Assembly (NCBI GenBank): GCA_046350295.1
Contig: JAXMAR010000001.1
Span: 62,001-126,000 of the forward strand
Direction of reading: 5' to 3'
Source of the DNA: JAXMAR01 sp046350295
GTDB taxonomy: Bacteria; Planctomycetota; Planctomycetia; Gemmatales; Gemmataceae
Length of the DNA stretch: 64,000 nucleotides
A program made the translations under genes and the position numbers. Numbering within the stretch: the stretch's first letter is position 1; each line of letters opens with the position of its first letter. The notes under the pieces were generated by a model. It was not told where the DNA came from. It made no database searches and saw nothing but the letters and a program-made list of their open reading frames with translations. Of the stretch, positions 17,187 through 25,334 are shown piece after piece.

Positions 17187-18488
17187 TCAACTAAAGAGTT
17201 CGCGCACCGGCGCGCCCCCTTCGACGACGCGGATGGGCCGGCCGATCGGGGTCATGTTCTCCTTGCGGTGGTTCATGCCGAGGGAGTGGCAGAACGAGCA
17301 GAACAGTTCGTGGACGCTGACGGGGCGCGTGGCCACGTCGTTGCCGCCGGCGCTGGTCGAGCCGATGACGCGGCCGCCGTGGATGCCGCCGCCCGCCAGG
17401 GCCACGCTGAAGGCGCGCGGATAATGGTCGCGGCCCGTGTTGCCGTTGATGCGCGGGGTGCGGCCGAACTCGCCCATCAGGATGACGAGCGTGCGCTCGA
17501 GCCGGCCCCGTTCCTGCAAGTCCTGAACGAGGGCGGCAAAGCCCTTGTCCGCCGTTTCGCTCAACGTCTTGGTGCGGTTGAAATTGTCCTGGTGGGTATC
17601 CCAGCCGTTGAGACCGACTTCGACGAAGGTGACGCCGGTCTCGACGAGGCGGCGGGCCAGGAGGCAGCCCTGGCCGAAGGCGCTGCGGCCGTAGCGGTCG
17701 CGCGTGGCGGCGTTTTCGCGGGTGACATCGAAGGCCTGGATGCGCGGGCTGCGCACCATGCTCGCGGCGCTGGAATAGAGGGCGCGATGGCCTTCGACGA
17801 GGTGAGCGCCGCCGCCTTCCTCGAAGTCGCGTTCCAGGTCGCGCATCAGGCCGAGCCGGCGATCGAAGCGCGTCGACGAGACGACGCCGGGCCGCTCGAC
17901 GTTCTGCGGCATCTGGCTCGGGTTGCCGACCTGGAAGGGGGCGTAGCTCATGCCGAGGAAGCCGGAGCCGAGGCCGCCGCCCAGACCGCCGCCGCCGACA
18001 CGGACAAAGTGGGGCAGGTCGAAGTCGCGCGGCGCGATCTCGTGGGCGACCAGGGAGCCGAGGGTCGGGAAACGGACGCCGCCGGCGGGGACATAGCCCG
18101 TGTGCATCTGGTAGGTGGCGCGCTGGTGCTCCCCTTCGCGGTTGCTCATGGAACGGATCAGGGCGATGTGCCGCATCTGGGCGGCGGTGTTGGTCCAGGG
18201 CTCCGCGATGCGGATGCCGCTGGCCGCGGTGTCGACGGCGCGCGTCGGCCCGCCGTTCGTATGCCCGGGCTTCGGGTCGAAGGTCTCGAACTGGCTCGGC
18301 CCGCCCGACATGAACAGCAGGATGCAAGCCTTGTTCTCGCGGCGCAGCTCATCGGCCTGGACCGTGAGCAGGTCCTTGAAGCCGAGCATTCCCAGGCCGG
18401 CGGCGCCGACGCCCAGGCTGCGGAAAAAAGTGCGGCGGCTCACGACGCCGTCGCGATTGGTCCGAACGTGCATCAGGGTCTGGCGCAT
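17187..18488 (-). CDS. Tat-exported DUF1501 protein
   Basis: The protein is 433 aa from ATG 18488, which has GGGGA upstream. The twin-arginine signal SRRTFFRSLGVGAAGLGMLGF marks folded export. The DUF1501 family is related to the alkaline phosphatase/sulfatase fold; visible signatures are ILLFMSGGPSQFETFDPKPG, GYVPAGGVRFPTLGSLV, VEVGLNGWDTHQDNF, LVILMGEFGRTPRING and GRDHYPRAFSVALAGGGIHGGRVIG. The Asp/His residues of the last two could bind metal. It sits 168 bp downstream of the DUF1549/1553 gene on the same strand, the usual pairing in planctomycetes, so the two products probably act together outside the cytoplasm. Confidence 0.9.
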   Translation of the reverse strand: MRQTLMHVRTNRDGVVSRRTFFRSLGVGAAGLGMLGFKDLLTVQADELRRENKACILLFMSGGPSQFETFDPKPGHTNGGPTRAVDTAASGIRIAEPWTNTAAQMRHIALIRSMSNREGEHQRATYQMHTGYVPAGGVRFPTLGSLVAHEIAPRDFDLPHFVRVGGGGLGGGLGSGFLGMSYAPFQVGNPSQMPQNVERPGVVSSTRFDRRLGLMRDLERDFEEGGGAHLVEGHRALYSSAASMVRSPRIQAFDVTRENAATRDRYGRSAFGQGCLLARRLVETGVTFVEVGLNGWDTHQDNFNRTKTLSETADKGFAALVQDLQERGRLERTLVILMGEFGRTPRINGNTGRDHYPRAFSVALAGGGIHGGRVIGSTSAGGNDVATRPVSVHELFCSFCHSLGMNHRKENMTPIGRPIRVVEGGAPVRELFS

Positions 18489-18655
18489 ACTTAGTCCCCG
18501 GTTGGTTCGAGATTCCAATTCCTAAAGCTCCAAGCTCCAAACAATCAGAATCAACTCAGGCCAAATCTCAACTCGGATTGTTCGGATTCTACTCGGAGTT
18601 CGGCTTTGGATTTTGGTTCTTGGTTGCTTGGAACTTGGACCTTGGTTATTGGAGC

Positions 18656-20335
18656 TTACCGCCTTGTCTGAAACTCCGTGGAGTTGATCAGCGCCCAGAG
18701 GATGTCCTCGAAAGCCTCGGCGCGGTTGCCGACGTTGTCGATGTGCTCGCGGCAGCGGCGCATCTCGCGGTCGGTGGGACGCCGGGCCAGCGCCCGCAGG
18801 TAGACCGCGCGGACCGCGTCCTCGTCGTCCTTGTTGCTCTCCAGGATGCGGGCGAGCAGGTTCGTTCCCTTCGCCGTGATCTTGCCCTGGATCGCCGGGT
18901 TGTTCATCAGCATCAACGCCTGGCTGATGCTCCCCTCGATGTCCTCGGCCTTGCTGGAAGGGTCGAAGCCGAACTCCGATTTGAAGACCCCTTCCAGGCC
19001 GAAGCCGCCGAAGCCTTTGCCTGGAAAGCCCTTGCCCTTGCCCGCGAAGCCGCCGCCCCCCAGCGTGCCGAGCGTGCCGGTGAGCACGTTCCAGAGATCA
19101 TCGGCGGAGAGCCGCGTCGCCTTGGTTCCGGCGAACATGATGTGGCTGTCGATGCTCTCGCCGGGCCGCACTTGCCGCTGATAGGTCTCGCTGTTCATGA
19201 TGTCGCGCAAGAGACCCTTGATGTCGTAGCCCGAACCACGGAACGAGCCGGACACGCGCGCCAGCACCTCGGGCATCACCGCTTCCTTCATTGGCCCCAT
19301 GTCGTCGATCGGCGTGTAAAAGGCCTGTCCCATCAACAGGCCCCAGGTGCGGTTGACGAACGCGCCCGCGAACCAGGGATTGTCCTTGGAGACGATCGAC
19401 TCCGCCAGCGCGTTGCGCCGATCCTGATCGCTCAGGCGTCCGCCGCCCTTGGGGGCCGAGCCGTCGAGGAAGCGCGGCAGGACGGTCTTGCCCGTCTTCG
19501 AGTCGCTCTTGTCCGGCATCTTGTGCTCGGCAAACGGCAGCGACACGAGCGAGGCCCCGACGATCCGCTTCTCCTCGAAGATGGGCCGCTCGCGCATGCG
19601 GGCGAAGTAGGCGGTGAACTCGTGGAACTGCGGCCGCTTCCAGACGTCGCTCGGGTGATCGTGGCATTGAGCGCACTGGATCTGCGTGCCGAGGAAGATG
19701 CGCGACGTCTCGGCGGCCAGCTCGGTCTTGGCGTCGGCGCCCTTGCGCGACAGGAGGAAGAAGAGCTGGCCGTTCTTGGTCGGCTCGTCGTTCTTCATCG
19801 TGCCGCTGGCCGTGATCAGGTCACGGGCCATCTTGTCCCAGCGGGCGTTGGTCTTGAACTGCTCGACGAGCCAGAGCTCGAAATGCCGCTGCAGGACGCG
19901 GGCGCGAAAGTCGGTGAGCCGCGTGCCGCCGAAGACCTCCCGCCAGTACTTGGCGTAGTGCTTCGAGTAGTCGTCGCTGTCGAGCAGCTTGTCGATCAGC
20001 TTCGCGCGCTTGTCCGGATTCTTGTCTGCCGCAAACTCCGCGATATCGGCGGGCATCGGCAGCTTGCCGATGAGGTCGAGATAGACGCGGCGAATGAACT
20101 GCTCGTCGGTCGTCACGGCGGAGGGCTCGACCTTGGCCTCTTTGAGCGCCTTGGCGACGAGGCGGTCGATCTCTCCCTTCTCGAGCTTCGTGGTCGGGTG
20201 GGCCAGCCAGTCTTTGGTCTCCATCGTGCCGGTGGGCAACTCGACTGCCGGCTTGGCCTTCGCCTTCTTCGGCTCGTCCGCGCTCAGGCCGGGGCCGAAA
20301 TAGAGGAGGGCGAGCAGAACCATCGTTCTTCGCAT
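18656..20335 (-). CDS. Exported DUF1549/DUF1553 protein, partner of DUF1501
   Basis: The protein is 559 aa starting at ATG 20335, immediately before a signal peptide (MRRTMVLLALLYFGPGLSA). DUF1549 is seen in DEQFIRRVYLDLIGKLP and in FLGTQIQCAQCHDHPSDVWK, which carries the family CxxCH. DUF1553 is seen in RNALAESIVSKDNPWFAGAFVNRTWGLLMGQ and the close LWALINSTEFQTRR. A Gly/Phe/Lys-rich insert (KGKGFPGKGFGGFG) interrupts the second domain. It is the first gene of a two-gene operon with the DUF1501 protein. The second such protein at 10666 is a distant paralogue without a partner. Confidence 0.9.
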   Translation of the reverse strand: MRRTMVLLALLYFGPGLSADEPKKAKAKPAVELPTGTMETKDWLAHPTTKLEKGEIDRLVAKALKEAKVEPSAVTTDEQFIRRVYLDLIGKLPMPADIAEFAADKNPDKRAKLIDKLLDSDDYSKHYAKYWREVFGGTRLTDFRARVLQRHFELWLVEQFKTNARWDKMARDLITASGTMKNDEPTKNGQLFFLLSRKGADAKTELAAETSRIFLGTQIQCAQCHDHPSDVWKRPQFHEFTAYFARMRERPIFEEKRIVGASLVSLPFAEHKMPDKSDSKTGKTVLPRFLDGSAPKGGGRLSDQDRRNALAESIVSKDNPWFAGAFVNRTWGLLMGQAFYTPIDDMGPMKEAVMPEVLARVSGSFRGSGYDIKGLLRDIMNSETYQRQVRPGESIDSHIMFAGTKATRLSADDLWNVLTGTLGTLGGGGFAGKGKGFPGKGFGGFGLEGVFKSEFGFDPSSKAEDIEGSISQALMLMNNPAIQGKITAKGTNLLARILESNKDDEDAVRAVYLRALARRPTDREMRRCREHIDNVGNRAEAFEDILWALINSTEFQTRR

Positions 20336-20486
20336 GATGAGAAGCCCTCGGAAGGCGTCGCCGGGCGGCGACGCCAGCTGAAGAGAAAATGCGCGCAATC
20401 CTACAACATGATACCCGGCAAGAAGATAAAGGTTCCGACATGAGAGCAAAATGAGAATCGGCGAAAAAATAGGGGAGGAACATTAT

Positions 20487-20588
20487 CCCGTAGGTCAGCC
20501 TTTCCAGGCTGACGTTTCAGGCTGACGCGCGCCTTTTGTTTGCATCTCGCCTCCTCGCCTTAGTCAGGCTGGAAAGCCTGACCTACTC
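20487..20588. repeat. Long inverted repeat (REP/MITE-like)
   Basis: The arm starting TAGGTCAGCCTTTCCAGGCT near 20491 is complementary to the arm ending GGAAAGCCTGACCTA near 20585, with a partial third copy of CAGGCTGACG between. The element lies in the 470-bp divergent gap 20336-20807, which holds no gene. A TTGACA at 20620-20625 may be the -35 of the kinase-like gene, but no good -10 follows. Confidence 0.65.
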
Positions 20589-20807
20589 CCGGCGAAACGG
20601 ATCAGCCCAGACCGAAAATTTGACACCATCGATTTTTTATCCCATGTTTGCCACGAGCGCTTGAGCCGGGTCGATTCCCGTCCGGATCCCGACAGCACTC
20701 GCACAAAAGGCCAAGAACTCGGCGTTACGGATCCGACCCCCTAGCGGGCCGGACGCTGCTGTTTCCGCGCCTGTTCCTTCATCCCCAAAAAAGGTCGAGG
20801 ATGTCCC

Positions 20808-22232
20808 ATGGTCACGACGGAACTCGGAGCATGTGAATGGTTCGTTTGGGACTTGCGCCGCAGCAACCTCATTGATCGCGGCCAGCTGGATCAGATCGTC
20901 GGCGAGTTCCTCCAGAAGAATCCGCGCGCCGAGCCGGCCGAGCTCGCCCAGTTCCTCGTCGGCCAGGGCATCTTGACCGATTTCCAGTCCGAACGCCTCC
21001 TGCAGGGTAAGACGCAGGGCTTCGTGCTTGGGCCGTTCACGCTCATGGACGCCCTCGGCGCCGGCAGCATGGGCACCGTCTACAAGGCGACGAACAAGAC
21101 CGACAACCAGTCGTATGCCGTCAAGGTCCTGCCGCGCCGCAGCATGTGGAACGTCCGCATCGCCCGCCGCAAGGTCCGCGCCTTCGAGTCGATCCGCCAT
21201 CCAAGCGTCATCCCGTTCGTCGACGTCGGCACCGCCGGCGGCATGCACTACCTCGCCTGGCCTTACGTCGAAGGCGAGACGCTCGACAAGGTCATCGCCG
21301 AGCAGGGCAAGCTCAAGCCCGCCCAGGCCGCCCACATCGCCCAGCAGCTCGCCGAGGCGCTGCACATCTGCCACCAGCAACAGCTGATCCACGGCCTCCT
21401 CAAGCCCTCGAACATCATGGTCGGCCCGGAGCAGCAGATCTACATCCTCGACTTCGGCATCGGCTGCCTCCTCGCCGAAACCGAAGGAGAATCGCTCGTC
21501 GACACCATGTCGACCGCGAACTCCGTCACCAGCGGCCTCGACTGCGCCAGTCCTGAGAGCATCATGGACCCGCAGAACCTCACGCCGCACGGCGACCAGT
21601 ACAGCCTCGGCTGCGTCCTCTACTTCATGCTCACTGGCCAGTATCCCTTCCCGGACGGCAGCGCCGCCGAGAAGATGATGGCCCACCAGTTCAAGGAGCC
21701 CAGGGTGATCCAGGAGTTGAACCCGGACGTTCCCACCGAGCTGGCCGAGATCGTCAAGCATCTCATGAAGAAGCTGCCCGAGGAACGCTTCGCCAACTGC
21801 GGCGATGTCGTCGAGGTCCTCAAGCCGCACGCCCAGTCGCACCCGGCCCAGCGCAGCGCGCCGCGTCCGGCCGCGCCGGCCCGGCCCGCCCCGAGCGCCC
21901 CTCCCGAAGGATTGCGCTCCCTCAGCGCCTCCGGCGCCACCAAGCCCGGCCCCGCCGCCCCGTCGGCGCCCACGCCGAAGCCCGCCGCCTTGGGCGCCCT
22001 GCCCACGCGCAACAGTCTGCGCGGCGCCGAGGAGAAAAGGCCCGCCCCGGCGCCGCCTCCCGTGGACCCGGCGCCCGTGGCCGAGGCCAAGGAGCGCGTG
22101 GTTCCCGGCATCGTCGAATCCACCGAGAAGCCGGACTGGGAGGAACGCTATGGCACGGCGGGCATCATCATCATCGCCGTCTCGGCCTGCTCCCTCGTCT
22201 TCTTCCTGGCCCGCATGCTGAACATTTTTTGA
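20808..22232 (+). CDS. Membrane-anchored Ser/Thr kinase-like protein, probable pseudokinase
   Basis: The protein is 474 aa. A helical N-terminal domain (1-70) precedes a protein-kinase fold at about 76-330. The glycine loop LGAGSMGTVYKA and the ATP-anchoring Lys106 in YAVKVLP are present, and the metal-binding D215-F-G is intact. The catalytic loop reads H195-G-L-L-K-P-S-N where active kinases have H-R-D-L-K-P-x-N. The proton-accepting Asp and the preceding Arg are both missing, so phosphotransfer is doubtful and a nucleotide-binding scaffold or regulator is likely. A Pro/Ala-rich linker (about 340-440) leads to one C-terminal membrane helix (IIIIAVSACSLVFFLA), placing the kinase domain in the cytoplasm. 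A strong terminator follows, so the gene is monocistronic. Confidence 0.85.
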   Translation: MVTTELGACEWFVWDLRRSNLIDRGQLDQIVGEFLQKNPRAEPAELAQFLVGQGILTDFQSERLLQGKTQGFVLGPFTLMDALGAGSMGTVYKATNKTDNQSYAVKVLPRRSMWNVRIARRKVRAFESIRHPSVIPFVDVGTAGGMHYLAWPYVEGETLDKVIAEQGKLKPAQAAHIAQQLAEALHICHQQQLIHGLLKPSNIMVGPEQQIYILDFGIGCLLAETEGESLVDTMSTANSVTSGLDCASPESIMDPQNLTPHGDQYSLGCVLYFMLTGQYPFPDGSAAEKMMAHQFKEPRVIQELNPDVPTELAEIVKHLMKKLPEERFANCGDVVEVLKPHAQSHPAQRSAPRPAAPARPAPSAPPEGLRSLSASGATKPGPAAPSAPTPKPAALGALPTRNSLRGAEEKRPAPAPPPVDPAPVAEAKERVVPGIVESTEKPDWEERYGTAGIIIIAVSACSLVFFLARMLNIF

Positions 22233-22264
22233 CAGGCGCCGATCGCCTCTCATCGCGCTTTCCC

Positions 22265-22306
22265 GAAAAGAGGACCGGACGCAACGGCGTCCGGTCCTCT
22301 TTTCGA
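22265..22306 (+). terminator. Strong intrinsic terminator
   Basis: AAAAGAGGACCGGACG pairs perfectly with CGTCCGGTCCTCTTTT over a short loop, 33 bp after the stop at 22232. The A and T flanks make it bidirectional, so it may also stop transcription of the mcr operon arriving on the minus strand. Confidence 0.9.
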
Positions 22307-22309
22307 TTC

Positions 22310-22604
22310 TTGGATGGCGCGATACCTGTTCCAACAAGCGGACAGGGCGGGCAAATGGATTGCATTCACACCCAGACCCCTGCTCTGCAACCCATTTTCT
22401 CGAACTTGACGTAACTCTCGATGCGCCAGGGCCTAAATTCGTTGCACTCGATCTGCAACTCAATTTGACGCCGCGCCAACCCAACCGCGTTTGCGATTTG
22501 CATCGCCGAGGGAGGCCGAGGCTCCTGCCGAACCGGGCGCCGTCCCTGACGGCGGGATAGGGGCGCCGTCGTTGAAGTCGAGCGGGAGGTAGATGTCGAC
22601 GCCT
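22310..22604. other. Intergenic region with possible gene remnant
   Basis: No complete gene is seen. On the minus strand at about 22545-22600 a short stretch reads GVDIYLPLDFNDGAPIPPS, which has the look of a real protein start. It has no start codon and passes into a GC-rich repeat-like sequence (GGAGGCCGAGGCTCCTGCC). It may be a remnant cut off by a repeat. Confidence 0.3.
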
Positions 22605-22808
22605 CTAATGGGCCGTGCCGTGGCGGCGGTTCTCTGGGCGGAATAGCTGCACGACCCCGTAGCTGAAGCCGCGGGCGGTGAGGGCCTCGAGGTGGGCCGG
22701 CAGGATCTCGTAGACCGGATCGTCGCGGATGAGGCGGACGGGGCCGATCTCGATCATGGCGCGCCAGGCTTTGGCCCATTCTTGCTTGGGGAGGCGGATG
22801 GTGAGCAT
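22605..22808 (-). CDS. Small hypothetical protein, last gene of the mcr operon
   Basis: The protein is 67 aa from ATG 22808 (MLTIRLPKQEWAKAWRAMIE...). It starts only 4 nt after the stop of the upstream gene (22813), so it is almost certainly translated from the same transcript. It is compact and mixed alpha/beta with no recognisable motif. Membership of the defence operon is inferred from spacing alone. Confidence 0.5.
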   Translation of the reverse strand: MLTIRLPKQEWAKAWRAMIEIGPVRLIRDDPVYEILPAHLEALTARGFSYGVVQLFRPENRRHGTAH

Positions 22809-22812
22809 GGTT

Positions 22813-23925
22813 TTACGGTAACGGACAGAGCGGCGGTTTGCAATCCAATCCGCAATCCAATCCGAATGGCCGCGACACGCCTGCCCCCGCCGCTTTCTGT
22901 AGCAGGAAGCTCTGCGGCCGGCTTAAGTAGCGGTAGCCGACGCCCTGGGGATAGCCCCATTCGAGGGCGCGGCCGTAGGTCTTGAAGGGGACTGGGTCGG
23001 GGACCGCGGCTACGTCCTGCATGACGAAGAGGGCGCGGACGCCATGCTGCTTGTCCCAGAAAACGTCGAAGTCGGCCTTGGCCGGCGGGTCGATGGTATC
23101 GGCCCGCCAGGCGTTCCAGACGCGCTCGCGCTCGGCGAGGCGTTCCTCCTTCTCGGCCGTGAGCTTGTACCCGGCGACGAACTGCGAGCCGACAAAGCGG
23201 GCCGTCAGCCGGAGCGCCTTGTCGGAGTGAATGAAGACCGGCGACCGCGGCGGCAGGACAGGCGGCGGATCGTAGAGAAGAAACGCGAGCGGCCGCTTGC
23301 GCTGCTGCCAGTCGGTGAGGAAGTAATCCGCGAAGACGCGATCACACTTGGTCCACAAGCCAAACGGAGCGTCGGCCCCAGGAGTCAGGAGACAGGGATC
23401 AGGAATCAGGCAAGAGTCTCCCCTCTCCCCGTTCGGTAGGGGGAGAGGGGTTGGGGGTGAGGGGGTCCCGTCCTCGTGCAGAAGCCGCTGCATCTCGCTT
23501 TCAAGTATCCGCCCATCCTCGGGCGCCAGCAGACGGAGCGTCTGCAACGACTGCCCGATGCTGGCGCCGTACTTGATCGGCTTGGCGGGATCAAACTGCA
23601 GGGCGCGGAGAAGCCCTTCCGCAGGGAAGCGGACGCCGAGGTCACGGCTACCCGCGCGATCGGCGACGATGGCATAGGGCCCGAAGGCGGCTTCAGGGCT
23701 GCCGGGCGGATTGAGGCGAAGCGACGCGACCCGAAGCGCGGCGACGAAGTAGTACTGCTGATCGTCGGGCCGGCGCGAGACGAGCCAGAGCATGTCGCCG
23801 GGAGCGAGACCATGGAGCCGTTCCTGGCGCGAGTTGAAGGAGACCTCGGGCTTGGCGAAGAAGACAGCGGCGCCCTCGGGGGTCTGGTAGCTGTCCCATT
23901 GCATGAAGAGGATGGCGTGGGGCAT
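22813..23925 (-). CDS. McrBC-associated protein with two PUA/EVE-like halves and an in-frame repeat insertion
   Basis: The protein is 370 aa. Its start is 53 nt after the mcrC stop, on the same strand. The N-terminal half (AILFMQWDSYQTPEG...LAPGDMLWLVSRRPDDQQYYFVAALRV) and the C-terminal half (CDRVFADYFLTDWQQ... RALFVMQDVAAVPDPVPFKTYGRALEWG) each have the strand pattern and PGD-type turn of PUA/EVE-like domains, which read modified bases in other systems. This is inference from pattern, not a firm family match. Between the halves lies a segment (about residues 153-187) encoded by two dispersed repeats, a Pro-rich one and a heptanucleotide one, that stay in frame. It may supply target recognition for the McrBC-type nuclease. 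Confidence 0.6.
   Translation of the reverse strand: MPHAILFMQWDSYQTPEGAAVFFAKPEVSFNSRQERLHGLAPGDMLWLVSRRPDDQQYYFVAALRVASLRLNPPGSPEAAFGPYAIVADRAGSRDLGVRFPAEGLLRALQFDPAKPIKYGASIGQSLQTLRLLAPEDGRILESEMQRLLHEDGTPSPPTPLPLPNGERGDSCLIPDPCLLTPGADAPFGLWTKCDRVFADYFLTDWQQRKRPLAFLLYDPPPVLPPRSPVFIHSDKALRLTARFVGSQFVAGYKLTAEKEERLAERERVWNAWRADTIDPPAKADFDVFWDKQHGVRALFVMQDVAAVPDPVPFKTYGRALEWGYPQGVGYRYLSRPQSFLLQKAAGAGVSRPFGLDCGLDCKPPLCPLP
23380..23466. repeat. Dispersed repeat inserted in frame inside a coding sequence
   Basis: 23417-23466 is a copy of the hairpin family CCCCTCTCCCCCTA-CGAACGGGGAGAGGGG also found at 29636-29680 and 30201-30246. 23380-23411 is a run of 7-nt units of the CCTGATT/CCTGACT type. 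Together they add about 35 Pro/Leu/Cys-rich residues to the mcr-associated protein without breaking its frame. Confidence 0.75.
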
Positions 23926-23977
23926 GGCAAAGGTTCAATGACGCGCGGCCTGAGTGGACGAGGAAGCTGAAGACCTG

Positions 23978-25015
23978 TTAGGTGATCACCTCAAGCAGAC
24001 GATGCTTGATTCCGGTCCAGTGCTGGTTTAGATCAACCGTAACGATGCTCACCGGATGCCCGTGGATTCGGAAATGCAAATCAAGAGGCTGGCCTAAAAC
24101 CGGATAGATAAGGATGCCCTCCACGGTACAACTCGGCCCGTACTTTTTCGCTGCGTTCCTCATGTACGCGTAGAGCTGGTAAAGGTTACCTGAGTGAATC
24201 GTCGCCTTGCCATATTGCGACGTCTGTAGGCACGACGCGTAGTATTTGGCATCGAGAATGATTACGCGCTTGGCCGATTCGAGCGTGACGTCTGTTTTCA
24301 TGAGGGGAAGTGCGCTTCGATCGTCGTCCGACTTGGCGTCAACGTCGATCCACTTGAAAGTCTTGGCGCTCACGTTGAAGAGCGTCTGTTCCTTGGCATA
24401 GAACTTGCGAATAAACTGCTCAAAAATCCCATTCATTGTCTTGTCGTCTTGCAGGACGTCGCGAAATACAGAACCGCCCGTTTTTGGATCAACGAGAAGA
24501 CTGTAATAAAGGATCCGGCAAACCTCCAGCAAAAACGAGTAGAACCGGCCGATGCGAGGAGCATCCGTCTTGCAGAAGGACGACGCGCTGAGCGGCATGT
24601 CGCTGATCTCATGCAACCTCCGATAGAGGTATGAACTTTCCTCCGCAAGCCGTTTTTCCAGGTCCTTTGCACGAGCAGCGCGACAGAGAGTTGCCTTTAT
24701 GATTCGATTGTGATGTACGTCGTGACTCAGTTCGTCATACACACAGCAGAGGCGGGAGCGAAGGGTGAGGAGGCGCGTAAGTGTCGCTCCAATATCGATT
24801 CTACCACGAGGGCTACTCAAGTCATCCTCCTGTGCCAGGTACCGTTGATCGACGCCCCTCCTTAACAAGTGCCCAGTGCCAGCGTTTAGAACATGAACCA
24901 GCAGATCGGGCAAGGAGTGAAACGGCTCGTGGGAAATGTTGACGAGCTGGCCTTCCTTCCAATAATCCCACGCGTAACAAAGAAGATAATATATGTTTAA
25001 GATAGGCGCCTTCAT
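23978..25015 (-). CDS. mcrC: McrC-family subunit of a McrBC-type restriction system
   Basis: The protein is 345 aa. McrC is the nuclease subunit that joins the McrB motor and cleaves modified DNA. The family is recognised from LNIYYLLCYAWDYW at the start, the conserved SSPRGRID, and a C-terminal PD-(D/E)xK core: Glu199 in IFEQFIRKFY, Asp242 in MKTDVTL, and D255-A-K257 in VIILDAKYY. All are present, so the nuclease looks intact. Its ATG overlaps the TGA of mcrB by 4 nt (ATGA at 25012-25015), showing translational coupling. Because mcrB is interrupted upstream, expression now depends on readthrough or on a promoter in the insertion element. Confidence 0.88.
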   Translation of the reverse strand: MKAPILNIYYLLCYAWDYWKEGQLVNISHEPFHSLPDLLVHVLNAGTGHLLRRGVDQRYLAQEDDLSSPRGRIDIGATLTRLLTLRSRLCCVYDELSHDVHHNRIIKATLCRAARAKDLEKRLAEESSYLYRRLHEISDMPLSASSFCKTDAPRIGRFYSFLLEVCRILYYSLLVDPKTGGSVFRDVLQDDKTMNGIFEQFIRKFYAKEQTLFNVSAKTFKWIDVDAKSDDDRSALPLMKTDVTLESAKRVIILDAKYYASCLQTSQYGKATIHSGNLYQLYAYMRNAAKKYGPSCTVEGILIYPVLGQPLDLHFRIHGHPVSIVTVDLNQHWTGIKHRLLEVIT

Positions 25016-25334
25016 TGCAAGAGACCTGTCACCAGTGTGTTTGCGGTTTCTAACTCATCGAACCAATACTCTCGCACGAGTGGGGCGATCTCCGTGTTGA
25101 TAATCGAGCGATACCATTCGATGTTGAGCGATTCGTCCGAATGCTGTGGACAAAAAAAACTGTGCCCGATTTCAAAGCCTTCACCCAAGCGAGCTTTCTC
25201 GGCTGCTATGCGCTGGTTCAGCTCTCCCATCCGTGAAACAATTCGGTCGATCAGCTCAGTTTCCACTCCCTTTGAGGCGAGGTGCGTGCGAAACTGTGGT
25301 TTATCGAAAGCGGGCCGAAGGTCGACAAAGGTAA

